Shown one piece after another: positions 8,784 to 16,372 of a DNA stretch of 64,000 nt. Both the position numbers and the translations under genes were made by a program. The stretch comes from Chersky-806 sp038252255 (GTDB taxonomy: Bacteria; Actinomycetota; Acidimicrobiia; IMCC26256; JAENVU01): the NCBI GenBank assembly GCA_038252255.1, contig JBBSAM010000005.1:123495-187494 (forward strand), given 5' to 3'. The notes beneath the pieces are model-generated. The model did not search any database. It was not told where the DNA came from and saw only the letters and a program-made list of their open reading frames with translations. The first letter of the stretch is position 1. Each line of letters opens with the position of its first letter.

Positions 8784-8879
8784 ATGAGCGCAGCGGGAAC
8801 ATCAAGCGGCTACGGCCGAGGAACCAGCGGAGCGTGGCCCGAGCGGCCCGGGCCGCAGGGCCGAGAGCGGGAGTCATGA
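8784..8879 (+). CDS. 31-residue coupled mini-ORF in a dispersed intergenic repeat (copy A)
   Basis: ATG 8784 lies after GGGGAG and opens a 31-codon frame whose TGA (8877-8879) overlaps the ATG of ctaF (ATGA). The peptide begins MSAAGTSSGYGRG and ends WPERPGPQGRERES. A unit of exactly the same length, also ending in an ATGA overlap, lies at 15164-15259, and the last 50 bases before the next start agree at about 43 of 50 positions. A palindromic CGGCCCGGGCCG core (8849-8860 region) is present. It may be a small mobile repeat that keeps translational coupling, or a real peptide; sequence alone does not decide. Confidence 0.4.
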   Translation: MSAAGTSSGYGRGTSGAWPERPGPQGRERES

Positions 8880-9274
8880 ACGGCGACGACCAGGCACTGC
8901 TTCCGGGGACCGTGGCGGAGCGGGAGGACGAGCTGGAGCACGGCCTCTCGGTGATCTCGCCCGACGAGGTGCCGCTGCTGCCGGGGGAGGAGCGGGCGCA
9001 CCCGTCGCCGTTCCAGTACGTGATCATCTTCGTGATCCTGTGCGTGATCACCGCCCTCGAGATCGGCTTGTACTACCTCGAGGACGACCTGCCCTGGAGC
9101 CTGATCGTCGGGCTGCTCCTCGTCATGGCGCTCATCAAGTTCGTGATGGTCGCGAGCTGGTTCATGCACCTGCGCACGGACAAGCCCATCTTCCGGCGCT
9201 TCTTCATCATGGGCGGCGTCGCGGCCATCACCCTCTTCACGATCGTCCTGACGACGTTCCGCGTCTTCGACTGA
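8876..9274 (+). CDS. ctaF: Cytochrome c oxidase subunit IV-like protein
   Basis: The 132-residue protein has an acidic N-terminal region (about residues 1-40) and three hydrophobic segments (about 46-64, 71-93 and 103-127). LIKFVMVASWFMHLR is typical of the prokaryotic COX4/CtaF family of small accessory subunits. ATG 8876 overlaps the stop of the upstream mini-ORF, which suggests coupled translation. It lies inside the oxidase operon between ctaE and the assembly factor gene. Confidence 0.88.
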   Translation: MNGDDQALLPGTVAEREDELEHGLSVISPDEVPLLPGEERAHPSPFQYVIIFVILCVITALEIGLYYLEDDLPWSLIVGLLLVMALIKFVMVASWFMHLRTDKPIFRRFFIMGGVAAITLFTIVLTTFRVFD

Positions 9275-9290
9275 CTGCTTGACTGACGTG

Positions 9291-10142
9291 ATGGCCGCGC
9301 AGTTCCCTGCCTGGCAGCCGCACCCCGACGTTCTGCTGCTCGTCGGCCTGGTCGTCGCTGGCTACACGATCGCGCTCACCAGGATCGGTCCCCGGTACCT
9401 CCCGGGCGGCGCGGCGGTGGCGACGCGCTTCCAGGTCGTGTGCTTCGGGCTCGGCGCGTTCGGGATGCTGCTCGCGGCCGAGTGGCCGATGCACGACGTC
9501 GCCGAGGACTCCATGTACAGCGTCCACATGGTGCAGCACCTGTTGCTCACCATGGTGGTGGCGCCGCTGCTCCTGCTCGGCACTCCCGGCTGGCTGGCCC
9601 GCTGGCTGCTCCGCCCGGCGTGGTTCTTCCGGTCGGTCCGCTGGCTGTCCCGATTCGTCCCGGCCCTGATTCTGTTCAACGTCGTCATCGTGCTGGTCCA
9701 CTGGCCGGCCGTCGTGGATCTGACCCTCCGTTCCGGCCTGGCCCACTTCTTCGCCCACGCCGTGTTGCTGCTATCAGCGTTCATCATCTGGATGCCGATC
9801 GTGAGCCCGCTGCCGGAGATCCCGCGCCTCGTGGCGCCCCTGCGGATGGCCTTCCTGTTCCTCCAATCCGTGGTGCCGACCATCCCGGCCTCGTTTCTCA
9901 CTTTCGGGACCCACCCGCTGTATCGTCGCTACGAGTCGTTGCCGAAGCTGTGGGGAATCTCCGCGCTCGACGATCAGCTCATCGCCGGCCTCATCATGAA
10001 GATCGGGGCGGGACTGCTGCTCTGGGCGCTGATCGCGGTGATCTTCTTCCGGTGGGCAGCTGCTGAAGAGCGCCGGAACCGACCCGGCCCCGGAGTCCGG
10101 GACCTGGATCGGGAGCTGACCGAGATGGGACTGCGCGCGTAG
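9291..10142 (+). CDS. ctaG: CtaG-type cytochrome c oxidase assembly protein
   Basis: This multi-helix membrane protein (283 residues from ATG 9291; a GTG at 9288 and a TTG at 9279 are also possible) matches the CtaG_Cox/caa3_CtaG family, which is needed for copper insertion into caa3 oxidases in Bacillus. Conserved His-containing helices are seen: MYSVHMVQHLLLTMVVAPLL and AHFFAHAVLLLSAFIIWMPI. Its position directly after the oxidase structural genes supports the role. Confidence 0.9.
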   Translation: MAAQFPAWQPHPDVLLLVGLVVAGYTIALTRIGPRYLPGGAAVATRFQVVCFGLGAFGMLLAAEWPMHDVAEDSMYSVHMVQHLLLTMVVAPLLLLGTPGWLARWLLRPAWFFRSVRWLSRFVPALILFNVVIVLVHWPAVVDLTLRSGLAHFFAHAVLLLSAFIIWMPIVSPLPEIPRLVAPLRMAFLFLQSVVPTIPASFLTFGTHPLYRRYESLPKLWGISALDDQLIAGLIMKIGAGLLLWALIAVIFFRWAAAEERRNRPGPGVRDLDRELTEMGLRA

Positions 10143-11126
10143 ATGACCGACGAAGCAACGCCAGGGAAAAGCGAGAGCGGCGAGCCGGAGACCCCGGCCA
10201 CGCCGGAGACGCCCGACGCGCCCGAGTCGCCGGCGGCTGACGCGCCGGCCGCGGCGGAATCCACCGCGACGGAATCCAGCGCGACGGAACCCAGCGCGGC
10301 GGAACCGGAAGCTGCGGTCCCGGCCCGGCGCGAAGAGGGTGCCGTTCCGGCGGCCGTCGAGATGGGGCCCGCGGCCGACCCGAGAGCGGAGGCCCGCAAG
10401 ACCCGGATCGTGCTCCCGTTCCTGCTCCCGATCGCTGCGATCGGAGTCGTCGCGTTCTATTCGTTCAACATCTCGCGGATCTTCATCGCCGCGGCGGAGA
10501 GCGACACCACGGCGGCGGTGATCATCGCCGCGGGCATCACGCTCTCGATCCTCATCGGTGCCACCGTGATCGCCGCGCTCCCGGACATCCGCACCTCGTC
10601 ACTCGTCGTCGGTCTCTCCGGAGTCATGCTCGTCGTGATGCTCGCGGGCTCACTCGTCCTGGGGACGAGCCAACCGAAGACCGAGGCGGCCGCGGGCTAC
10701 GTCGAGCCCGCCGGCAAGGCGATCAACACGCTCGAGATCGATGCGCTCCCGGAGCTGAAGTTCCAGGCGACGAAGTTCAACGTCCCCGGCGGGATCAACC
10801 TCGTCAAGTACGTCGACAAGGGCGGCACGCACACCCTGGTCTTCGACAACAACAAGGTGCCGGGCTTCGAGCTCCAAGTACCGAACGGGCAGAGCGCCGC
10901 GAAGGTCGACCTCACGGCCGGTCAGACCTACACGGTGTACTGCACGATTCCCGGCCACCGGGCCGCCGGCATGCAGGCCGACATCATCGTCGGCCCGAAC
11001 GGTGGGGCCCCGGAGCCGGGAACGCAGAGCCCGACGCAGACGACCGGCCCGGGCACCACGCAGACGACGGTCGCGCCCGGCACGAGCAACACCGACAAGG
11101 CGTCGCAGGCGAGCACGGGGTCCTGA
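10143..11126 (+). CDS. Membrane-anchored cupredoxin with disordered N-terminus
   Basis: This 327-residue protein starts with about 85 residues of Glu/Pro/Ala/Thr-rich low-complexity sequence, then three hydrophobic segments (about residues 93-113, 124-146 and 154-175), then a cupredoxin domain (about 200-282). Type 1 copper ligands are visible as GTHTLVF (His) and YCTIPGHRAAGM (Cys, His, Met). A Thr/Gly/Pro-rich tail ends the protein. It follows ctaG without a gap and likely passes electrons or copper to the oxidase; that role is inferred from position. Confidence 0.8.
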   Translation: MTDEATPGKSESGEPETPATPETPDAPESPAADAPAAAESTATESSATEPSAAEPEAAVPARREEGAVPAAVEMGPAADPRAEARKTRIVLPFLLPIAAIGVVAFYSFNISRIFIAAAESDTTAAVIIAAGITLSILIGATVIAALPDIRTSSLVVGLSGVMLVVMLAGSLVLGTSQPKTEAAAGYVEPAGKAINTLEIDALPELKFQATKFNVPGGINLVKYVDKGGTHTLVFDNNKVPGFELQVPNGQSAAKVDLTAGQTYTVYCTIPGHRAAGMQADIIVGPNGGAPEPGTQSPTQTTGPGTTQTTVAPGTSNTDKASQASTGS

Positions 11127-11129
11127 TCG

Positions 11130-11531
11130 ATGCTGAAGCCGGCAACGAAGCGTTTCGTCGCGTCCGCCGCCCTCGCGCTGGGGCTGGTCGTGGCGCTCGC
11201 GGCGTGCGGAGGCGGCGGCTCCGGCGGTAGTGGGTACAAGCCGCCGACCGGCCCGGCCATCGCGACGGTGAAGCTCGAGTCGGGCAACACCTTCTTCAAG
11301 CCGAACAAGGTGACGGCTCCCGCGGGGATCATCAAGATCCAGGTGACGAACATCGAGAGCGGCATCCACGACCTCGTGATCCGGAACATTCCCGGCTTCC
11401 AGGTCGAGGTGAGCGGCGAGGGTGACGTCGAGTCCCAGAAGGTGGAGCTCGCGAAGGGGAAGTACGAGTTCTATTGCACGATCCCCGGCCATGAAGAGGC
11501 AGGGATGAAGGGCACGCTCACCGTCTCGTGA
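11130..11531 (+). CDS. Plastocyanin-like cupredoxin lipoprotein
   Basis: The 133-residue protein has a lipoprotein signal (LAAC, Cys26) followed by a Gly/Ser linker and one cupredoxin domain. Copper ligands are visible as IHDLV (His) and EFYCTIPGHEEAGM (Cys, His, Met), nearly the same as the upstream membrane cupredoxin, so the two domains are probably paralogues. It is likely an outer-face electron carrier or copper chaperone for the caa3 oxidase. Its stop overlaps the uppS start (GTGA). Confidence 0.87.
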   Translation: MLKPATKRFVASAALALGLVVALAACGGGGSGGSGYKPPTGPAIATVKLESGNTFFKPNKVTAPAGIIKIQVTNIESGIHDLVIRNIPGFQVEVSGEGDVESQKVELAKGKYEFYCTIPGHEEAGMKGTLTVS

Positions 11532-12256
11532 TCGACGGGATCGATCCCGGTCGCGTTCCTCGTCACGTCGCGATCGTGATGGACGGCAACGGCCGTTGGG
11601 CGCAGAAGCGCGGTCTCAAGCGGACGGAAGGGCACGCGGCGGGAGAAGAGGCGCTGTTCGACGCGGTCGAGGGCGCGCTCGAGCTCGGGTTGAAGTGGAT
11701 GACGGTCTACGCGTTCTCGACCGAGAACTGGCGGCGCCCGCTCGACGAGGTCCGGTTCCTCATGCGGTTCAACGAGTCGCTGCTGCTCCGCCGCCGGGAC
11801 GACCTGAACGAGCGGGGCGTGCGGGTGCGCTTCATCGGCCGGCGCGGCGGGCGCGTGCCGAAGCGGGTGGTGAGGCACATCGAGGACACCGAGGCGCTGA
11901 CCGCGCGGAATCGGCGGATGACGCTCACGTTCGCGTTCAACTACGGCGGGCGGGCCGAGCTCACCGACGCGATGCAAGCCATCGCCCACGAGGTCTCGGC
12001 GCGACGGCTCAAGCCGGACCAGATCTCGGATCGCACGATCGCCAAGCACCTCTACGCCCCGGACATGCCCGACCCCGACCTGATGGTGCGAACGTCGGGG
12101 GAGTACCGCATCTCGAACTACCTCCTGTGGCAGAGCGCGTACTCGGAGTTCCTGTTCACCGACGTCCTCTGGCCCGACTTCCGTCGCGAGCATCTCTTCG
12201 ACGCCGTGCGCGAGTTCCAGCGGAGGGACCGTCGCTTCGGCGCGGTCGACACCTGA
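11528..12256 (+). CDS. uppS: Isoprenyl transferase (polyprenyl diphosphate synthase, UppS family)
   Basis: This cis-prenyltransferase makes the polyprenyl phosphate carrier used in cell-wall synthesis. The 242-residue protein shows the catalytic Asp in IVMDGNGRWAQ (about residue 18), FSTENWRRP, FNYGGRAEL and the C-terminal RTSGEYRISNYLLWQSAYSE. GTG 11528 overlaps the previous stop. Chain length (C15 versus C50/C55) cannot be told from sequence. Confidence 0.95.
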   Translation: MIDGIDPGRVPRHVAIVMDGNGRWAQKRGLKRTEGHAAGEEALFDAVEGALELGLKWMTVYAFSTENWRRPLDEVRFLMRFNESLLLRRRDDLNERGVRVRFIGRRGGRVPKRVVRHIEDTEALTARNRRMTLTFAFNYGGRAELTDAMQAIAHEVSARRLKPDQISDRTIAKHLYAPDMPDPDLMVRTSGEYRISNYLLWQSAYSEFLFTDVLWPDFRREHLFDAVREFQRRDRRFGAVDT

Positions 12257-12274
12257 CGTGGCTGACCGGATCGG

Positions 12275-12836
12275 CTAACGCGGGTCGTCGCGGTCGAGGT
12301 TCCAGTGCCGCGACGCCGACGTCAGCCAGTCGGAGTCGCCGGCGGGGATGACGGCAAACCTGGTGATGACGCGCTGGCCGCCCTCGCCGTCGCCGTAGAG
12401 CATGCTGACCGTGAGGCTCTCGCGGTTCGTGATGGCCTCGACGATCGCGTCGTGGTCGGGATCGTTCGTGTCGCGGATCGCGCCCTGCCAGAAGCCGGTG
12501 TCGCCGGCCGGGATGTTCGACGCGCCAGCCGCGCGGCACCGCGAGCCCGGTCCCCACGTTGCGCACCCCGATGATGAGGAAGACCATCCCGTCGTTCTGC
12601 TCGGCGACCGCGCGGCCACCGGCGAGCCGGAACCACCGCAGGTCCTGGAAGAGGACCTTCTCCTCCGGGTCGCCGAGGCGGGAGGGCACGAGCACCGGTC
12701 GGAGGCCGGCCAGCAGCGCGCGTTCCGCGACGCGAGCCGATCGGTTCGACGACCGGACCGCGCTGAAGGTCGCTGCCGCGAGCACGAGGGTCCCGCCCGC
12801 GGTGGCGAGCGACGAGATGGTGGTCCAATCGGCCAT
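12275..12836 (-). pseudogene. Frameshifted small membrane-anchored protein gene
   Basis: On the minus strand ATG 12836 opens a frame (MADWTTISSLATAGGTLVLA) with one N-terminal hydrophobic segment and runs sensibly to VRNVGTGLAVPRGW. After this point its residues become Arg/His-rich noise, while the frame one base over continues with ASNIPAGDTGFWQG and ends at DRDDPR (stop at 12275-12277). The two halves together look like a single protein of about 187 residues, so one extra base, or two missing, near 12515-12525 breaks it. It may be a true pseudogene or a sequencing error. Function unknown. It lies antisense between uppS and recO. Confidence 0.7.
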
Positions 12837-12905
12837 GGGCGCAACCTACGTGCGCTCCGGACATTTCCGTGCGCCCGAGACGGCTTCGACTTGCACGGTT
12901 GTAGT

Positions 12906-12911
12906 TACACT
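12906..12911 (+). promoter_or_regulatory. -10 box for leaderless recO transcript
   Basis: TACACT lies 6 nt before GTG 12918. No ribosome-binding site is present. This box decides the recO start, since the frame stays open far upstream through an unrelated antisense region. Confidence 0.55.
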
Positions 12912-12917
12912 GTGGGC

Positions 12918-13637
12918 GTGCCGGGGCTGTATCGGGATCAGGGAGTCGTGCTCCGGACATGGAAGCTCGGCGAGACCGACAGGATCGTCACCTTCCTGAC
13001 CCAGGGCCACGGCAAGGTCCGGGCGGTGGCCAAGGGCGTTCGCAAGAGCGGGAGCCGGTTCGGCGCCCGGCTCGAGCCCACCAGTCACATCGCGCTGCAG
13101 TGCTACCGGGGCCGCGAGCTCGACGTCGTCACCCAGGTCGAGACGATCGACGCCAACCGGGCGCTGCGGGAGAGCTACGCGTGCCTCACCCATGCGGTGC
13201 CGATGCTCGAGGCGGTCGACCAGGTCGCCCAGGAACGCGAGCCCGCGCCGGCGTTGTACCGGATGCTCGTCGGGGCGCTGCGGACCCTGAGCGACCGCCC
13301 GTCACCGGTGGTGACCCCGGCGTTCTTCTGGAAGCTGCTGAGCCTCGAGGGATTCCATCCGTACCTCGACCTGTGCGTCCGTTGCGGCGAGGCCGGGCCC
13401 TTCATCGCCTTCGACCTCGTCGAGGGCGGGGTCCTCTGCGCGGGGTGCGGCCGTCTCGGAGGATGCCGGGTGGAGCCGGAGGCACTCGGCTTCCTCGGCC
13501 AGATCGTGGGCGGTGGGGTGCACCGGGCGATCACCGAGCCTCCGGCGGCCGAGCACGTGCACGAGATCGAGCGTCTCGGTGTCCTCGCGCTCGAGTACCA
13601 CTCCGAACGCCGCCTCCGCTCAGCCGCCTTGCTCTGA
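12918..13637 (+). CDS. recO: DNA repair protein RecO
   Basis: RecO loads RecA on SSB-coated single strands in the RecFOR path. The 239-residue protein begins VPGLYRDQGVVLRTWKLGETDRIV, the standard RecO N-terminal OB-fold start, and has a C-terminal four-Cys zinc site (CVRCGEAG and CAGCG). GTG 12918 was chosen because of this N-terminus and the TACACT box 6 nt upstream; the open frame upstream lies over a gene on the other strand. Confidence 0.94.
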   Translation: MPGLYRDQGVVLRTWKLGETDRIVTFLTQGHGKVRAVAKGVRKSGSRFGARLEPTSHIALQCYRGRELDVVTQVETIDANRALRESYACLTHAVPMLEAVDQVAQEREPAPALYRMLVGALRTLSDRPSPVVTPAFFWKLLSLEGFHPYLDLCVRCGEAGPFIAFDLVEGGVLCAGCGRLGGCRVEPEALGFLGQIVGGGVHRAITEPPAAEHVHEIERLGVLALEYHSERRLRSAALL

Positions 13638-13824
13638 GGATCCCCGGCGATCACTCTGAAGATCTCCGGCGGCCGAATGTTGGACCGTGATTGCCGCGCG
13701 GCCGCCGGCGGCCTCTATCTCCCGCGTGTTGTTTGTGTCATTACCCGTCGGAATCACGAGTTTTCGCACCAACGGCGGGCACGGTCGGCGAGCCAATGCT
13801 TCGGGCCGAATTGGGCCGCCCGAC

Positions 13825-13830
13825 TACCCT
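13825..13830 (+). promoter_or_regulatory. -10 box for leaderless glyS transcript
   Basis: TACCCT lies 8 nt before GTG 13839 with no Shine-Dalgarno sequence, the same arrangement as before dnaG. Confidence 0.55.
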
Positions 13831-13838
13831 GAACGGCT

Positions 13839-15167
13839 GTGGCCCGTCCCGACTTGATGGACCGCGTCGTCAACCTCGCGAAACGACGTGGCCTGGTCTT
13901 CCCCTCCAGTGAGATCTATGGCGGATTCCGTTCGACGTGGGATTACGGACCCCTCGGCGTGCTCTTGAAGCGCAACGTCAAGGAGGCGTGGTGGCGGTCC
14001 ATGGTCCAGCTCCGCGACGACGTCGTCGGCCTCGACGCCGCCATCCTCATGGCGCCCAGGGTCTGGGAGGCCAGCGGGCACCTGAAGACCTTCACGGACC
14101 CCCTCGTGGACTGCCGGAGCTGCCAGGAGCGCTTCCGGGCGGACCAGCTGCCCGATTCCGGCGCGTGCCCCAACTGCGGGGCCAAGGGCTCGTTCACGGA
14201 AGCCCGGAACTTCAACCTGATGTTCAAGACGTTCGTGGGCCCGGTGGAGGACGACACGTCCGTCGCCTACCTGCGCCCGGAGACGGCGCAGGGCATCCTC
14301 GTCAACTTCAAGAACGTGCAGACCACGACGCGCAAGAAGCCACCGTTCGGAATCGCGCAGATCGGCAAGTCGTTCCGCAACGAGATCACCCCGGGAAACT
14401 TCGTCTTTCGCACCCGTGAGTTCGAACAGATGGAGATGGAGTACTTCGTCCCGCCCGAAGACGCGCCGCACTGGTACGAGTACTGGTGCCAGCAGCGCTT
14501 CCACTGGTACCAGGACCTCGGAATTCCCGAGGAGATGCTGCGGCTCCGACCGCACGATCCCGACGAGCTCTCGCACTACAGCGTCGCGACGAGCGACGTG
14601 GAGTTCGACTACCCGTGGGGCTGGGGCGAGCTCGAGGGCATCGCGAACCGCACGGACTACGACCTCAAGCAGCACAGCGAGTTCTCCGGCGAGGACCTCT
14701 CCTACTTCGACCAGGAGGGCGACCGCCACTACGTCCCGTACGTGATCGAGCCCGCCGCCGGCGCCGACCGCGCCACCCTCGCCTTTCTCCTCGCGGCCTA
14801 CCACGAGGACGAAGCGCCGACCGCGGACGGCAAGGTCGAGAAGCGGACGGTGCTCCGCCTCGACCACCGGCTCGCGCCGAACAAGGTCGCGGTCCTGCCG
14901 CTGTCGAAGAACGAGAAGCTCGTTCCTACTGCCGGCGAGGTCGCCGCGGATCTCCGGCGGCACTTCCAGACCGACGTCGACGTCGCGGGGGCGATCGGCC
15001 GCCGCTACCGCCGCCAGGACGAGGTCGGTACCCCGTACTGCGTCACGATCGACTTCGACACCCTCGACGATCGGGCGGTGACGGTGCGCGATCGCGACTC
15101 GATGGGCCAGGACCGGGTGTCGCTCGACCGCCTCGTCAACCATCTGCGGGAGCTGTTGCCCACATGA
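13839..15167 (+). CDS. glyS: Glycine-tRNA ligase (single-chain class II)
   Basis: The 442-residue enzyme charges tRNA-Gly. It belongs to the dimeric class II type found in actinobacteria, archaea and eukaryotes, not the alpha2beta2 type. Motifs are clear: YGGFRSTWDYGPLG near residue 26, a four-Cys zinc site (CRSCQER and CPNCG, about 94-117), motif 2 with YLRPETAQGI and SFRNEITP, motif 3 and a C-terminal anticodon-binding domain from about residue 345. The start GTG is 8 nt after TACCCT. The stop overlaps the ATG of a mini-ORF (ATGA). Confidence 0.96.
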   Translation: MARPDLMDRVVNLAKRRGLVFPSSEIYGGFRSTWDYGPLGVLLKRNVKEAWWRSMVQLRDDVVGLDAAILMAPRVWEASGHLKTFTDPLVDCRSCQERFRADQLPDSGACPNCGAKGSFTEARNFNLMFKTFVGPVEDDTSVAYLRPETAQGILVNFKNVQTTTRKKPPFGIAQIGKSFRNEITPGNFVFRTREFEQMEMEYFVPPEDAPHWYEYWCQQRFHWYQDLGIPEEMLRLRPHDPDELSHYSVATSDVEFDYPWGWGELEGIANRTDYDLKQHSEFSGEDLSYFDQEGDRHYVPYVIEPAAGADRATLAFLLAAYHEDEAPTADGKVEKRTVLRLDHRLAPNKVAVLPLSKNEKLVPTAGEVAADLRRHFQTDVDVAGAIGRRYRRQDEVGTPYCVTIDFDTLDDRAVTVRDRDSMGQDRVSLDRLVNHLRELLPT

Positions 15168-15259
15168 GTGAAGCGGACACCATTCCGATCCTCCGCCGTG
15201 TGTCGAGCGGAGCGGGGCCCGAGCGGCCCGGACCGAAGGGACGAGAGCGGAAGCGATGA
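15164..15259 (+). CDS. 31-residue coupled mini-ORF in a dispersed intergenic repeat (copy B)
   Basis: This 31-codon frame overlaps the glyS stop at its ATG and overlaps the next ATG at its TGA (15257-15259), so it bridges the two genes with two ATGA junctions. The peptide begins MSEADTIPILRRVSS and ends GPERPGPKGRERKR, close to the C-terminal half of the mini-ORF at 8784-8879 and of identical length. The shared DNA is strongest from AGCGGAGCG to the next start codon. Product uncertain; it may be a translational bridge or a small mobile repeat. Confidence 0.4.
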   Translation: MSEADTIPILRRVSSGAGPERPGPKGRERKR

Positions 15260-16347
15260 CCTCTGACCACTACGAGATCCTGGGCGTGGAGCCTGATGCG
15301 TCGAAGGACGAGATCAAGGCGGCGTACCGAGCCGAGATCGCCAACGCCGACAGCGCGCAACGAGCGGAGCTGAACCGGGCCTGGAACATCCTCTCGGACC
15401 CGATGCAGCGCCAGCGCTACGACGCCGCCCGGATGGTGGGTGAGGACGTCGACGACGCCGACGGGTTCGCGGAAGAAGCGCCGGGCGTCCCGGCCCGCCG
15501 GTTGACCGGTGCGCGTCGCGGTCCGGAGGCGACGGAGGTCGTCGGTCGCGGCAAGGACGGGGGCAGCTCGAACGGCTCGGGCTCCAACGGGAACGGCAAG
15601 GGTGCGAGCGGTGACGACGGGCGGCGCCGGCCGCCGCCTCCGACGGTCGAGCTCCCGGGCAACCTCGAGATGGCCGCGCCCAAGACACGCAGCCTCGCGA
15701 TGCTCTTCGACTTCTCGGTCCTGCTCGTGATCTTCCTCGTGGTGCAGTTCGCCGGCGTTGCGCTGATCCAGAACCAGTACCCGAAGCAGACCGACCGGAT
15801 CGACGCGCTGAGCAAGCAGCTCGACAAGGCCGACACGGCCAAGAGCAAGGCCGACGACGCCAAGAGCAAGGCGGACGACGCCCTCACCGCGGCGAAGAAG
15901 TCGCACGACACCGCGAAGGAAGCGGACGCGAAGGCCGCGGCCGACCGCGCGGCGGCGAAGGCGAAGGCCGCGGACAAGAAGGACAAGGCCCTGAGCGACA
16001 AGCTCGTCAAGGCACAGGACGAGCTCAGGCCGATGTACCTGCTCATCACCGGGGCGGTGCTCGTCCTGGCGCTGCTGTACACCGTGCCCATGTCTGCCAG
16101 AACGGGGCAGACGCTCGGCAAGAGGCTGCGCAAGTTGAAGCTGGTCAAGGTCGACGGCTCGGAGCCGGGTTGGAGCGCGTCGCTCATCCACTACGGCGTG
16201 CCGATCGTCCTGACGCTGGCGCTGTCGGGGTTCCTGGGCCCGATCGCCCTCGTCCTCGGCCTCGGCGGGGTCCTGTGGAACATTCGCGACCGGAACCGCC
16301 AGGGCATCCACGACAAGCTGGCCAAGACGTTCGTCGTCGACGCCTGA
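15256..16347 (+). CDS. J-like domain protein fused to RDD-type membrane domain
   Basis: The 363-residue protein starts with a J-like fold (about residues 4-57; HYEILGVEPDASKDEIKAAY, then LSDPMQRQRYD), but the catalytic HPD tripeptide of DnaJ proteins is absent and the loop between helices is short, so it probably cannot stimulate Hsp70. A Gly/Ser/Asn linker leads to a first membrane segment (about 145-172), a long Lys/Ala/Asp-rich coiled coil (about 178-258), a second segment (about 260-278) and an RDD-like C-terminus (TGQTLGKRLRKLKLVKVDG, and WNIRDRNRQGIHDKLAKT). Function unknown. It is coupled to glyS through a mini-ORF. Confidence 0.75.
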   Translation: MTSDHYEILGVEPDASKDEIKAAYRAEIANADSAQRAELNRAWNILSDPMQRQRYDAARMVGEDVDDADGFAEEAPGVPARRLTGARRGPEATEVVGRGKDGGSSNGSGSNGNGKGASGDDGRRRPPPPTVELPGNLEMAAPKTRSLAMLFDFSVLLVIFLVVQFAGVALIQNQYPKQTDRIDALSKQLDKADTAKSKADDAKSKADDALTAAKKSHDTAKEADAKAAADRAAAKAKAADKKDKALSDKLVKAQDELRPMYLLITGAVLVLALLYTVPMSARTGQTLGKRLRKLKLVKVDGSEPGWSASLIHYGVPIVLTLALSGFLGPIALVLGLGGVLWNIRDRNRQGIHDKLAKTFVVDA

Positions 16348-16372
16348 GCCGAGAAGAGACCGGAGAACGAAG

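Noticed and set aside
12402..12917. Upstream extension of the recO frame giving 411 residues
   Set aside because: That part is antisense to the frameshifted gene and unlike RecO; the GTG at 12918 with its -10 box gives the normal N-terminus.
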